DNA of 64,000 nt from an uncultured Clostridia bacterium (GTDB lineage Bacteria; Bacillota; Clostridia; Oscillospirales; Ruminococcaceae): the NCBI GenBank assembly GCA_947586185.1, contig CANPXN010000007.1, positions 1 through 64,000 of the forward strand, written 5' to 3'. The notes below the pieces were generated by a model that saw only the letters and a program-made list of their open reading frames with translations, was not told where the DNA came from and searched no databases. The position numbers were made by a program, and so were the translations under genes. Below, piece after piece: positions 45,788 to 54,119 of this stretch. Positions within the stretch are counted from its first letter, which is position 1. The number at the start of each line of letters is the position of its first letter.

Positions 45788-46561
45788 ATGGCTTATAATA
45801 AAGTTGTAATTTCAGGAATCAACACATCAAAGCTTACAGTACTGAAAGAAAGCGAAAAGATATCTCTTTTGAAGGAGTATCAGGCTACGGGAAGCAAGGA
45901 GGCAAAAGACAAGCTTATAAATGGAAATCTAAGACTTGTCCTTAGTGTAATACAAAAGTTTACTAACAGGGGAGAAGATATAGACGATTTATTTCAGATA
46001 GGCGTAGTAGGCTTAATCAAAGCTATAAATAACTTTGACCTTTCTAAAGAAGTAAGGTTTTCAACTTATTGCGTACCAATGATTTCGGGAGAGGTGCGCA
46101 GATATCTGAGAGACTACAATCACATAAAAGTAAGCCGCTCAATGCGTGATCTTGCATATCGTGCCATGCAGGTTAAAGAGCAACTGACAACCAAGAATCA
46201 GAAAGAGCCTACGATTGATCAGATTGCCAAGGAGCTTGAAGCAGACAGAGCTGATGTGGTTATAGCTCTTGAGAGCGTGAGCGATCCTATTTCTCTTTAT
46301 GAGCCGGTTTATTCAGATTCCGGAGATACCCTCTATGTGCTTGATCAGATAGGCGACAAAAATGATGTTGATAGCTGGTTGGATGAAATTTCACTTAGAG
46401 AAGCCATAAAGGCACTTCAGCCAAGAGAAAAGAATATTCTCTATCTTCGTTTTTTTCAAGGAAAAACACAGGTTGAAGTTGCAAATGAAATCGGTATTTC
46501 TCAGGCTCAGGTTTCGCGTCTTGAAAAAGGTGCTCTTGTAAAGGTTAAAGGTCAGATATGA
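45788..46561 (+). CDS. sigG: RNA polymerase sporulation sigma factor SigG
   Basis: This 257-residue forespore sigma factor shows the SigG N-terminus (YNKVVISGINTSKLTVL), region 2 (DKLINGNLRLVLSVIQKFTNRGEDIDDLFQIGVVGLIKAINNFDLSKEVRFSTY) and region 4 (LQPREKNILYLRFFQGKTQVEVANEIGISQAQVSRLEKGAL). The N-terminal segment is the anti-sigma-factor-sensitive part in Bacillus. ATG 45788 has GAGGT upstream. The 74 bases after sigE hold GTATTA and a GCCAATAAT-like box that could be a forespore promoter, but the match is weak. A terminator follows. Confidence 0.95.
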   Translation: MAYNKVVISGINTSKLTVLKESEKISLLKEYQATGSKEAKDKLINGNLRLVLSVIQKFTNRGEDIDDLFQIGVVGLIKAINNFDLSKEVRFSTYCVPMISGEVRRYLRDYNHIKVSRSMRDLAYRAMQVKEQLTTKNQKEPTIDQIAKELEADRADVVIALESVSDPISLYEPVYSDSGDTLYVLDQIGDKNDVDSWLDEISLREAIKALQPREKNILYLRFFQGKTQVEVANEIGISQAQVSRLEKGALVKVKGQI

Positions 46562-46592
46562 AAGCAGCCGGGTGTGTAATCCGGCTGCTTTG
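46558..46592 (+). terminator. Rho-independent terminator after sigG
   Basis: AAAGCAGCCGG pairs with CCGGCTGCTTT around nine bases. Confidence 0.8.
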
Positions 46593-46606
46593 GTTCAATA
46601 TTGAAA

Positions 46607-47467
46607 TTAGCCTATGTAAAAGTCCAGAACATCAAAAATCCATTCTTTAATATCTGAAAAAACGAACCCCATTTCAGCTGCTTTATCAGTGTTAATGCTG
46701 TAATCAGGCATTCCATTATAAGGCGCTTTATCACCGGATATATCTAAAATGGCTTTCTTATGAATTTTACTTTCAGCATAATCAAGTATTTCTCTTATTG
46801 AAATTGTACCATTAGATGCACCGTTAACAGGACCTTTAAAAAAGTCTGATTCGGTTATATAAGCCATAAACTTTCCTGCTTCATACGAATTAATAAAGCT
46901 CATTTTACAGTTTAAATTATCAATATTCATAGGCTGACTATTCCTTATATGGTCTATATAGAATTTAAGCCTGCCCGTGTAATCATCTTTACCCATTACA
47001 ACGGGATACCTGACTGATACCACATTTTTATCATTATAACATTGATTAATAGCGCACTCTGCCTGCTTTTTTACTTCATTGTAAGAATAATCTGCTCTGC
47101 TGCACCACATAAGCTTTTTCTTTGTAGGATCAAATTCTTCTTCCTTTGTATCAATGTGCAGTGGGTCGTATACAGCAGTACTGGACATATAAATGTACTT
47201 TCCAAACTCTGCTGATTCAAGAGTATTTTTAATATCATTGGAGCAGTAAGCTGTTTTATCTATAATAGCATCGTAATATTTTCCTTTAAGGATACTGGTT
47301 ATGCTTTCTTTATCATTTCGGTCATATATAACACGATTTACATTATTTCCGAATGAGTCCGGTGTAATCCCTCTTGTAGCAATTGTTACAACATGTCCCT
47401 TTTTTATAAGCTCATATACCGTATGCACTCCAAAAAATCTTGTTCCGCCAAGAACTAAAATATTCAT
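46607..47467 (-). CDS. NAD-dependent epimerase/dehydratase (extended SDR)
   Basis: This 286-residue short-chain dehydrogenase-like protein begins MNILVLGGTRFFGVHTVYELIKKGH, the GxxGxxG Rossmann loop of extended SDRs. SSTAVYD and the YSYNEVKKQ segment carry the catalytic Tyr and Lys. It resembles sugar-nucleotide epimerases and the mRNA-binding CSP41-like group; the substrate is unknown. The ATG at 47467 follows GGAG by a short spacer; an upstream ATG lies in a poorer context. The GNAT gene lies 64 bases upstream on the same strand. Confidence 0.85.
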   Translation of the reverse strand: MNILVLGGTRFFGVHTVYELIKKGHVVTIATRGITPDSFGNNVNRVIYDRNDKESITSILKGKYYDAIIDKTAYCSNDIKNTLESAEFGKYIYMSSTAVYDPLHIDTKEEEFDPTKKKLMWCSRADYSYNEVKKQAECAINQCYNDKNVVSVRYPVVMGKDDYTGRLKFYIDHIRNSQPMNIDNLNCKMSFINSYEAGKFMAYITESDFFKGPVNGASNGTISIREILDYAESKIHKKAILDISGDKAPYNGMPDYSINTDKAAEMGFVFSDIKEWIFDVLDFYIG

Positions 47468-47531
47468 TTTCTGCTCCATTTCAATAAACATTAACGATTT
47501 TACTTAAAAAGCGATAGTTAGTAATCACTTT

Positions 47532-48005
47532 TTATTGTAGCTTGCAAATCATTATGTATTCTTCTTCATTTTCATCAACCACCTCAAATCCAACTTTTCG
47601 ATACATATTAACTGCATAATTGGCTTTCTGTACGGATAATGATGCCTGCTTATACCCTTTGTCTTTAAGAAGCTTGATCATGGCTCTCATAAGCGCTGTG
47701 CCTATTCCTAAATGCCTGTACTCCTCATAAAGAGATATAGCGAATGAAGGTGTTTCATCATCAACATGTCCGTAGTCGTTCATAATGCGCACCCATACTG
47801 CACCTATTATTTTCTCCTTTGTTTCAGCAACTAAGCACCAATCGTCTGCCTTTCCAAAATCAGCAACATATATTTGTAGCTCAGGCTGTTCAATAATAGA
47901 TTTTGGCGGCTTATCCATTCCTTTCGGAATAAAAATCGCTTCATATAAAAAATCAGATAATATTGGATATTCACTTTCTTTTATTTCTCTAATTTGATAG
48001 TCCAT
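47532..48005 (-). CDS. GNAT-family N-acetyltransferase
   Basis: This 157-residue protein has the GNAT fold markers: ISLYEEYRHLGIGTALMRAMIKLLKDKG (motif A with the R/Q-x-x-G-x-G/A acetyl-CoA loop) and a C-terminal ASLSVQKANYAVNMYRKVGFEVV. It transfers an acetyl group from acetyl-CoA to an amine; the acceptor cannot be predicted. It lies 55 bases after the yfhO-like gene on the same strand, with no clear terminator between. Confidence 0.9.
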   Translation of the reverse strand: MDYQIREIKESEYPILSDFLYEAIFIPKGMDKPPKSIIEQPELQIYVADFGKADDWCLVAETKEKIIGAVWVRIMNDYGHVDDETPSFAISLYEEYRHLGIGTALMRAMIKLLKDKGYKQASLSVQKANYAVNMYRKVGFEVVDENEEEYIMICKLQ

Positions 48006-48060
48006 CTTATCAGCTCCATGTATAAATTAAATTATAAAATTGACTACTCCACAAAAAACT

Positions 48061-50889
48061 CTATGCTAATTTCTGCTTTTTTCTGTGAAACATAACAATT
48101 GCAATAAAAGTAATCACACCCACAGCAGAGCTAAGCACACCGGCTAAAATACCAGGAGTTCTATATTTAAGCTCAATAAAATGATCGCCCTTTGTAATTT
48201 CAGCAGCCATATACATCCCGTTTGCCTTTATAAGCTTCGATTTTTTGCCGTCAACAAAAACCTCCCAGCCCTCGCTGTAAGGCACAGAAAAGCACATTAA
48301 TTCATTTTGTCCAGCAGAAACTGTACCTTTTATATTATTGAAATTGACCTCAACATTTTCAAGGCAGTCTGCTTTAAGGCTATTAATACGCTGTTCATAA
48401 TTATCCATAGGCTGGCATATAATATCCAAGGAATCAAACTTATATGTTCCGGGGCTATCGAATGTAAGCTCAATCTGAGTTTTTCCGTTTTGGCTGTAGC
48501 CCATATTAACCATATAATTGCTTTTATTGAAATACCATATATATGATGGGGTTAAATATCTTATTTTCTTGCTTATGCCGGTGTTATCCTTAACCTTTAT
48601 ATATAAATTCCCTTTTTGATAATGCTTTAATTCAGTTTTGCCAAGATATAGTCCCTCTCTGCTTTCATGACGGAATTCAGTACCGTTAAACCTCAAATTA
48701 TTAAACAAAAGATAAGTTTCACTATTATCAATGCCGTCAAAGCTCAGAGTAACCTTTGAATTTGAATTTTTTACTATAATGTACTTTGAAGTAATAGTAA
48801 CATCATCTGAAGACGAAGTGTATTTAATGTTTTGCTGGGAAAATTCAGGAGTTCCCTTGCTAATTATCTCAGAATCATTTTCTAACACAGCATTCTGTAA
48901 AAGAACCTCCTGCTTTTCGGCAGCATTAAGCTTGTTATATTCGTCTTCTGTCATATATGAAGTATATGAGTATCCAATCGGCAGGGCATACATATTTTGA
49001 TATATTTTTAACTTATCGTCTTCATCTATTTTTTTAAATCCATATGGAACAATCGCTTCACTGTATTTGTTTTCGCTTACATAATACTTTGTACATGCAA
49101 GTGCTTCAAGATAAGTACGATTGTCCACTCCCACATATTTGCTTGCAACCTTAATATCATTAACTCCTGAATCTGTAAGGAAGTTTACGATATTTCCATT
49201 TGATAAGCTATAGTATAGGCAAAGACCGTTCTGACCATAGGCAAGTGAAGAATTAAGCAGATATTTTTTCTTTGGTTTTTTCTGATCATATCTGAAAAAG
49301 CTATCATCATCAATCTGCGAAATACTCTTAGCAGCGGTCTGCTGCAAATATTTATAACCACTGCCCAATTGCATAAATTCATTTGTATAGTCATATCCAC
49401 GGTAATTATACTGGAAAAAGCTATTTGATATTATTCCGGCAGCAGCCAGTACATATAAAACGCCATAGAATCTGCGTTTGCCGTTATAACTATTTTCTAT
49501 AAGTTTACATTTGCTAAACAGAAGTATAATGAGAACTGTTATAAGAAGAATAGTAATGGAGATATAGGTATCATATCTGTTTTGGTGAAAACCACACATT
49601 AAAACGCATAACACAAGATAAACAGCAGAAATTATACCAAATCTTTTCTTTTCTTTTTTGTTAAGGTCTGACAGCTCCGGCAGCATAGCAGTAACTATAT
49701 ATGAAACAGCAAAGCAGTATCCATAAGACCAACGGTTGGTTGCATAAGAAAATCCGTTGAAAACATGTCCAGCATATGGAACAAGAAGTAAAACTAACAA
49801 AATTATATATATAAGCTTTGTTGTGAAGTGCTTTTTCTTTTTACAGAATAATGCTATTACAGATGTAAATCCAGCCGCAGAAATGCCTATTGTAGTCCAT
49901 GTGCTGGGCTTTGTGCTTGAAATCAAGCCTACAGCAAAATTTCTGTAATATTTAAGACCATATAATATAGGTATATCTATATGAACCTTACTTCTTATAT
50001 CAGTAGCAAACAGATATATAACAGGAATGAAAATTACTCCTGCCATAAGGACTCCTGTAAGATAATATCCTGATGTTTTTAAAACTGTGAAAATAAGGAC
50101 TTTAAATAAGTGATTGTTTTTCTTAAAATTTAAAGAAAAAAATCTTATCACGGCATATATTATTGTAAGCAGCGTCAGTGAAAAAAGAAAATAAAAGTTA
50201 CTTATCGTCGATACAAAGATCATGATAATAAATAAGTAAGGCTTTTTTCCTAAAAGTATATTATCTATTCCTATAAAAATAAGGGGCAAGTAGATCATTG
50301 GATTTGCGAAAAAAGGATGCCTTACCGCAGCAAACAAAGCGAAACCGCTGAATGCATATATAAATGCCCCTGGCAGAACATATACTGCTTTTTTATTGTG
50401 ATAAAAGCAGTAAGCTGAAAATGAAAGTCCTGCAAGATAAAGCCTAAGCAATACAAGGAAATTGTATAAATATTCAGTGTATGCCGGCTTAAAAAATACA
50501 GCAAGCAGATTCAACGGATCACCTGCAACATAATAATGCAATGTAGTAATGATATCTGCGCCATACCCAAGGCTAAAATCCCACATTGGTACATTAAGGC
50601 TATGATCAATAAAAATTGTTTTAAGAATATTACAAAGATATTGCCCATAATAAACAAGTGAGTTATAATGTTGTACAAATCCATCAGCAGGCGCTGACAT
50701 AGCATTTGCGGCAGAATTTGCTCCTATCCATATAAAAGATTTGCCTGCACTTATATACGAAATAAATACACCTACCGCTAATAGTAAGAAAACTATAGTA
50801 TATATAAGAATATACTTAGATTTTCTGTATTTTGTCTTTTTAAGATTTGACCATTCAGTATATATCTTTTTTTCTGAACAGTAATTCAT
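48061..50889 (-). CDS. YfhO-family membrane protein (GT-C-like)
   Basis: This 942-residue protein has about a dozen membrane helices in its first 500 residues, then a large extracellular beta-rich region and one final C-terminal helix. The pattern and motifs such as GANSAANAMSAPADGFVQHYNSLVYYGQYL and DFSLGYGADIITTLHYYVAGDPLNLLAVFF mark the YfhO family (distant GT-C glycosyltransferases). Characterised members act in glycosylation of teichoic acids or other envelope polymers using lipid-linked sugars. The start follows GGAGGAGA by the usual spacing. A clear promoter lies upstream, back to back with that of hflX. Confidence 0.88.
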   Translation of the reverse strand: MNYCSEKKIYTEWSNLKKTKYRKSKYILIYTIVFLLLAVGVFISYISAGKSFIWIGANSAANAMSAPADGFVQHYNSLVYYGQYLCNILKTIFIDHSLNVPMWDFSLGYGADIITTLHYYVAGDPLNLLAVFFKPAYTEYLYNFLVLLRLYLAGLSFSAYCFYHNKKAVYVLPGAFIYAFSGFALFAAVRHPFFANPMIYLPLIFIGIDNILLGKKPYLFIIMIFVSTISNFYFLFSLTLLTIIYAVIRFFSLNFKKNNHLFKVLIFTVLKTSGYYLTGVLMAGVIFIPVIYLFATDIRSKVHIDIPILYGLKYYRNFAVGLISSTKPSTWTTIGISAAGFTSVIALFCKKKKHFTTKLIYIILLVLLLVPYAGHVFNGFSYATNRWSYGYCFAVSYIVTAMLPELSDLNKKEKKRFGIISAVYLVLCVLMCGFHQNRYDTYISITILLITVLIILLFSKCKLIENSYNGKRRFYGVLYVLAAAGIISNSFFQYNYRGYDYTNEFMQLGSGYKYLQQTAAKSISQIDDDSFFRYDQKKPKKKYLLNSSLAYGQNGLCLYYSLSNGNIVNFLTDSGVNDIKVASKYVGVDNRTYLEALACTKYYVSENKYSEAIVPYGFKKIDEDDKLKIYQNMYALPIGYSYTSYMTEDEYNKLNAAEKQEVLLQNAVLENDSEIISKGTPEFSQQNIKYTSSSDDVTITSKYIIVKNSNSKVTLSFDGIDNSETYLLFNNLRFNGTEFRHESREGLYLGKTELKHYQKGNLYIKVKDNTGISKKIRYLTPSYIWYFNKSNYMVNMGYSQNGKTQIELTFDSPGTYKFDSLDIICQPMDNYEQRINSLKADCLENVEVNFNNIKGTVSAGQNELMCFSVPYSEGWEVFVDGKKSKLIKANGMYMAAEITKGDHFIELKYRTPGILAGVLSSAVGVITFIAIVMFHRKKQKLA

Positions 50890-50933
50890 AGTTGTCTCCT
50901 CCATATTCAATTGTCAAACTTCTACACAAGTAC

Positions 50934-50962
50934 ATTATACTACTAATTTGTATTATTTGCAA
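50934..50962 (-). promoter_or_regulatory. Promoter of the yfhO-like gene
   Basis: On the minus strand TTGCAA (50962-50957), 17 bases, perfect TATAAT (50939-50934), 45 bases ahead of the start. Confidence 0.75.
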
Positions 50963-50981
50963 TGTTTTTACTCTTAAATTC

Positions 50982-51010
50982 TTGACAAAATGGAAATATT
51001 CATGTAATAT
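50982..51010 (+). promoter_or_regulatory. Promoter of hflX
   Basis: Perfect TTGACA (50982-50987), 17 bases, TAATAT (51005-51010), 44 bases ahead of the start. Confidence 0.75.
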
Positions 51011-51053
51011 TTTAACTAAAAATGGAAGTACTTATTTGCATTAAGGAGAGTTT

Positions 51054-52301
51054 ATGAATACAACCAATAATGAAGTAAAAAGACCGAAAGCAGTGCTTGT
51101 ATGCGTTGATACAGGTGAGTTTGACGCTGAGCGCTCAATTGAGGAGCTTGAAGAGCTTGCAGATACAGCAGGGGTAGAAACAATCGCCCATGTTATACAA
51201 AAAAGACCGTCCTATGACAGCGCTACATGTATAGGAGCAGGACGGCTCGAGGAACTTGCGGAATATATCAGTAGACATGATATTGAAATAGCGATATTTG
51301 ATCATGAGCTTACAGCAAATCAAACTAAAAATATCGAAAGCATTATTGAAATAAGGGTGATCGACAGAACAACACTTATCCTCGATATATTTGCACAAAG
51401 AGCTCTTACTAAAGAAGGAAGAATACAAGTTGAGCTTGCGCAGAATAAATATCGGCTTGCGCACCTTGCTGGAAAGGGAATAGAGCTTTCAAGGCTTGGG
51501 GGAGGAATTGGCACAAGAGGACCTGGAGAATCAAAGCTTGAAACTGATAAGCGGCATATTCGTAAACGTATTGAAACCCTACGAAGCGAGCTAAAAGAAC
51601 TTGAAAAGCGTCGTAATTTTCACCGTGCCCGCAGAAAAAAGGATAATGTTCTTGTTGGTGCTATAGTGGGATATACAAATGTCGGAAAGTCAACTTTGCT
51701 TAATGCTCTTACAGATGCTGGGGTGCTTGCAGAGGATAAACTCTTTGCTACTTTAGATATAACCTCAAGAGCACTGGAGCTTCCTGACGGCAGAACTATC
51801 ATGCTTATAGATACTGTAGGACTTATTAGACGCTTGCCTCATAATCTTGTTGAAGCCTTTAAAAGTACTCTTGAAGAAGCGGCTAACGCAGATATCATAA
51901 TTAACCTTATTGATATAAGCGCTGATGATGGATATGAACAAGCAAAGGTTACTTATGATTTGCTGAGTGAGCTTGGATGCGATGACATTCCTAAAATAAA
52001 TGTGCTTAATAAAATTGATAAGCTTGACGAGGATATAGTTATCCCAAAAGACAATACAACAGTTGCAATATCCGCAAAAAATCATACAGGTTTTGACGAA
52101 CTTCTTGAGTGCATATCAAGAAATCTTCCAGAAACCGCTAAAAGAGGCAGATATCTGATACCCTATGACAAGACCGCGTTAATAAACAGGGTCAGAGAGG
52201 ACGGCAAGATATTTTCAGAAGAATTTACTGAAAATGGAACAGTAATAGATGCATTAGTAGATTTAAAAATTTATTCATCAGTCAAGGAATACAGTATATA
52301 A
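51054..52301 (+). CDS. hflX: GTPase HflX
   Basis: This 415-residue ribosome-associated GTPase splits or rescues stalled 70S ribosomes under stress. The N-terminal HflX domain includes CIGAGRLEELAEYI and FDHELTANQTKNIE. The linker has the glycine-rich LSRLGGGIGTRGPGESKLETDKR. The G domain has GYTNVGKSTLLNAL, DTVGLIRRLPHNLVEAFKSTL and NKID. The length is normal. The ATG lies behind AAGGAGAG. The gene is a single unit ending at a good terminator. Confidence 0.97.
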   Translation: MNTTNNEVKRPKAVLVCVDTGEFDAERSIEELEELADTAGVETIAHVIQKRPSYDSATCIGAGRLEELAEYISRHDIEIAIFDHELTANQTKNIESIIEIRVIDRTTLILDIFAQRALTKEGRIQVELAQNKYRLAHLAGKGIELSRLGGGIGTRGPGESKLETDKRHIRKRIETLRSELKELEKRRNFHRARRKKDNVLVGAIVGYTNVGKSTLLNALTDAGVLAEDKLFATLDITSRALELPDGRTIMLIDTVGLIRRLPHNLVEAFKSTLEEAANADIIINLIDISADDGYEQAKVTYDLLSELGCDDIPKINVLNKIDKLDEDIVIPKDNTTVAISAKNHTGFDELLECISRNLPETAKRGRYLIPYDKTALINRVREDGKIFSEEFTENGTVIDALVDLKIYSSVKEYSI

Positions 52302-52303
52302 AA

Positions 52304-52337
52304 ATAAATGTCTCCCTTATCAGGAGACATTTATTAT
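52304..52337. terminator. Bidirectional terminator between hflX and the esterase gene
   Basis: ATAAATGTCTCC pairs with GGAGACATTTAT around seven bases, with A/T-rich flanks suitable for both convergent genes. Confidence 0.8.
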
Positions 52338-53161
52338 TAGTTAAATTCACGTCTTATCCAGTCTATACAAAGTCCGAACCACTTGTCACACACTTTGTTT
52401 ATATGAGAATCACGTCCTGCTGTTGCTTCATCTGCAAGAGAAAGACCATGTCCTCCGTTTGGATATATATGGCTTTCATAAGTTATATTATTACAGCTTA
52501 AAGCACGCATATAGTCCAATGAATTCTGCACAGGCACATTTTTATCATCGGCACAATGCCATATAAAAGTTTTTGGGGTATCTTTGCTTACATGCTTTTC
52601 AAGGGACAGCATATCAAGAATTTCTGCATTTGAATTTTCCCTGGTAATATTAGTAATTGAACCTTCATGTCTGAATTCTCCGCTTGTGATAACTGGATAA
52701 CAAAGTATAGTACCGTTTGGTTTATGTTCTTCAGCATATCCAAAAGGCTCTTTAATCAAAGAATTATTCCAGTGTACAGCAATACTTGCAGCAAGATGAC
52801 CGCCTGCTGAAAATCCGCATACAAGAATCTTGTCTGGATCTATGTCATATTCTTTTGCATTAGAACGGACATGTGCAATTGATGCAGCCAGCTCAAGAGC
52901 ATTTGCAGGGAATTGAGCCTTTAAGCTGTATCTCAAAATAAATGCGTTTATTCCAAACGATGCAAATCTCATGGCAACAGGTTCGGCTTCTCTGTCAGAA
53001 AGCATTTCATATCCGCCGCCTGGGCATATAATTACTGCCGGTCGTCTTCGCAGTCCGGTTTCAGGCGACACTTTCAGAGTTACAGCAGTAAGTTCTGCAC
53101 AATATTTCCCTCCTTTAAGTCCGGCTTTTTCGTATGGTATATTAAGTTTAATAGTTTTCAT
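52337..53161 (-). CDS. Alpha/beta-hydrolase, probable carbohydrate esterase
   Basis: This 274-residue alpha/beta hydrolase has the oxyanion segment IICPGGGYEMLSDRE, the nucleophile elbow CGFSAGGHLAASIAVHW, the aspartate in WHCADDKNVPVQNS and the histidine in YPNGGHGLSLA. Such proteins (BD-FAE/xylan-esterase-related) remove acetyl or feruloyl groups from plant polysaccharides. There is no signal peptide, so it would act on short, imported oligosaccharides. In a cellulolytic background deacetylation of xylo- or manno-oligosaccharides is plausible but not shown. A bidirectional terminator separates it from hflX. Confidence 0.85.
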   Translation of the reverse strand: MKTIKLNIPYEKAGLKGGKYCAELTAVTLKVSPETGLRRRPAVIICPGGGYEMLSDREAEPVAMRFASFGINAFILRYSLKAQFPANALELAASIAHVRSNAKEYDIDPDKILVCGFSAGGHLAASIAVHWNNSLIKEPFGYAEEHKPNGTILCYPVITSGEFRHEGSITNITRENSNAEILDMLSLEKHVSKDTPKTFIWHCADDKNVPVQNSLDYMRALSCNNITYESHIYPNGGHGLSLADEATAGRDSHINKVCDKWFGLCIDWIRREFN

Positions 53162-53295
53162 TTCACTTCAATTCCTTTCAGTTTATTATTTCATTATAGC
53201 ATTAAAAAAATATATGTCAATATACAGAAAAAATTTTTTAAATATAATGATATTTTTTAAAGTTTATGTTATAATTACATTAATGGTATAACTTA

Positions 53296-53399
53296 GGGCA
53301 AGATCTACCACGCTTCTAAAGTGGGGTATCATTTTCGTATTCAGCGAGTGATATAATCCTTTGCTGAATACTTCGTGCAGTTAAAACCGCACCTTGCCC
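53296..53399 (+). ncRNA. Candidate structured RNA of unknown class
   Basis: Between the esterase and trmB genes, GGGCAAG (53296-53302) can pair with CTTGCCC (53393-53399), closing a junction with three hairpins. They are CCAC/GTGG (53308-53311 with 53321-53324), GTATTCAGC/GCTGAATAC (53337-53345 with 53363-53371) and GTGC/GCAC (53375-53378 with 53389-53392). TATAAT/TATAAC boxes lie just upstream. No known riboswitch, 6S, SRP or RNase P motif was recognised. It could be an independent small RNA or the trmB leader. Confidence 0.5.
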
Positions 53400-53451
53400 A
53401 GGTTTAATGATAGGGAAAGCCCTTTATTGAAAAAGAATGAGAGTGATAAAA

Positions 53452-54105
53452 ATGAGGATCAGATGTAAACCGTGGGCAAAGCCGGAGCTTGAAGCATGCA
53501 GTTTCTGCATAAATGCTCCGGAAAAATTAAAAGGAAAATGGAATCAGGAATTTGGAAATGGAAAGCCTGTGTATCTTGAACTGGGATGTGGCAAAGGTGG
53601 TTTTGTTTCTCAGGCAGTATTAAGATATCCGGATGTGAATTACATAGCGGTTGATATAAAAAACGAAATGCTTGTTCTTGCCAAGCGAAAGATAGAAGCA
53701 GCTCTTAATAGTAATGACATGTCAGCTGATCAGGTAAGAATATTCATAAAAAATATAGAAAATATCGGTGATGTCTTTGCACCGGAGGATAATATTTCAA
53801 GAATAAATATTAATTTCTGTAATCCATGGCCGAAAACCAAGCATAAAAAAAGAAGACTTACTCATTACAGACAGCTTGTAAAATACAAAGAATTTTTGAA
53901 TGGTGAATTGTGGTTTAAAACCGATGATGACGATTTGTTTAATGAATCCTTTGATTATTTTGAACAAGCTGGATTTGATATAAAATATAAAACATATGAT
54001 CTTCATAACAGTGGATTTGAAGAAAATATTATTACTGAGCATGAAGAAATGTTTACTAAGGAAGGAAAGAATATTAAATTTCTAATAGCGGTACCTCGTA
54101 AATAA
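53452..54105 (+). CDS. trmB: tRNA (guanine-N7-)-methyltransferase
   Basis: This 217-residue SAM-dependent enzyme methylates G46 in tRNA variable loops. It has the N-terminal MRIRCKPWAKPELEAC of the Clostridial TrmB, the SAM loop YLELGCGKGGFV, and the catalytic NFCNPWPKTKHKKRRLTH motif. The ATG at 53452 follows a weak GAGAGTGAT; an ATG five codons upstream has no ribosome binding site. The gene lies downstream of the structured-RNA candidate and 14 bases before the GH59-like gene, with which it is probably co-transcribed. Confidence 0.94.
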   Translation: MRIRCKPWAKPELEACSFCINAPEKLKGKWNQEFGNGKPVYLELGCGKGGFVSQAVLRYPDVNYIAVDIKNEMLVLAKRKIEAALNSNDMSADQVRIFIKNIENIGDVFAPEDNISRININFCNPWPKTKHKKRRLTHYRQLVKYKEFLNGELWFKTDDDDLFNESFDYFEQAGFDIKYKTYDLHNSGFEENIITEHEEMFTKEGKNIKFLIAVPRK

Positions 54106-54119
54106 TTAGGAGTGAAAAC

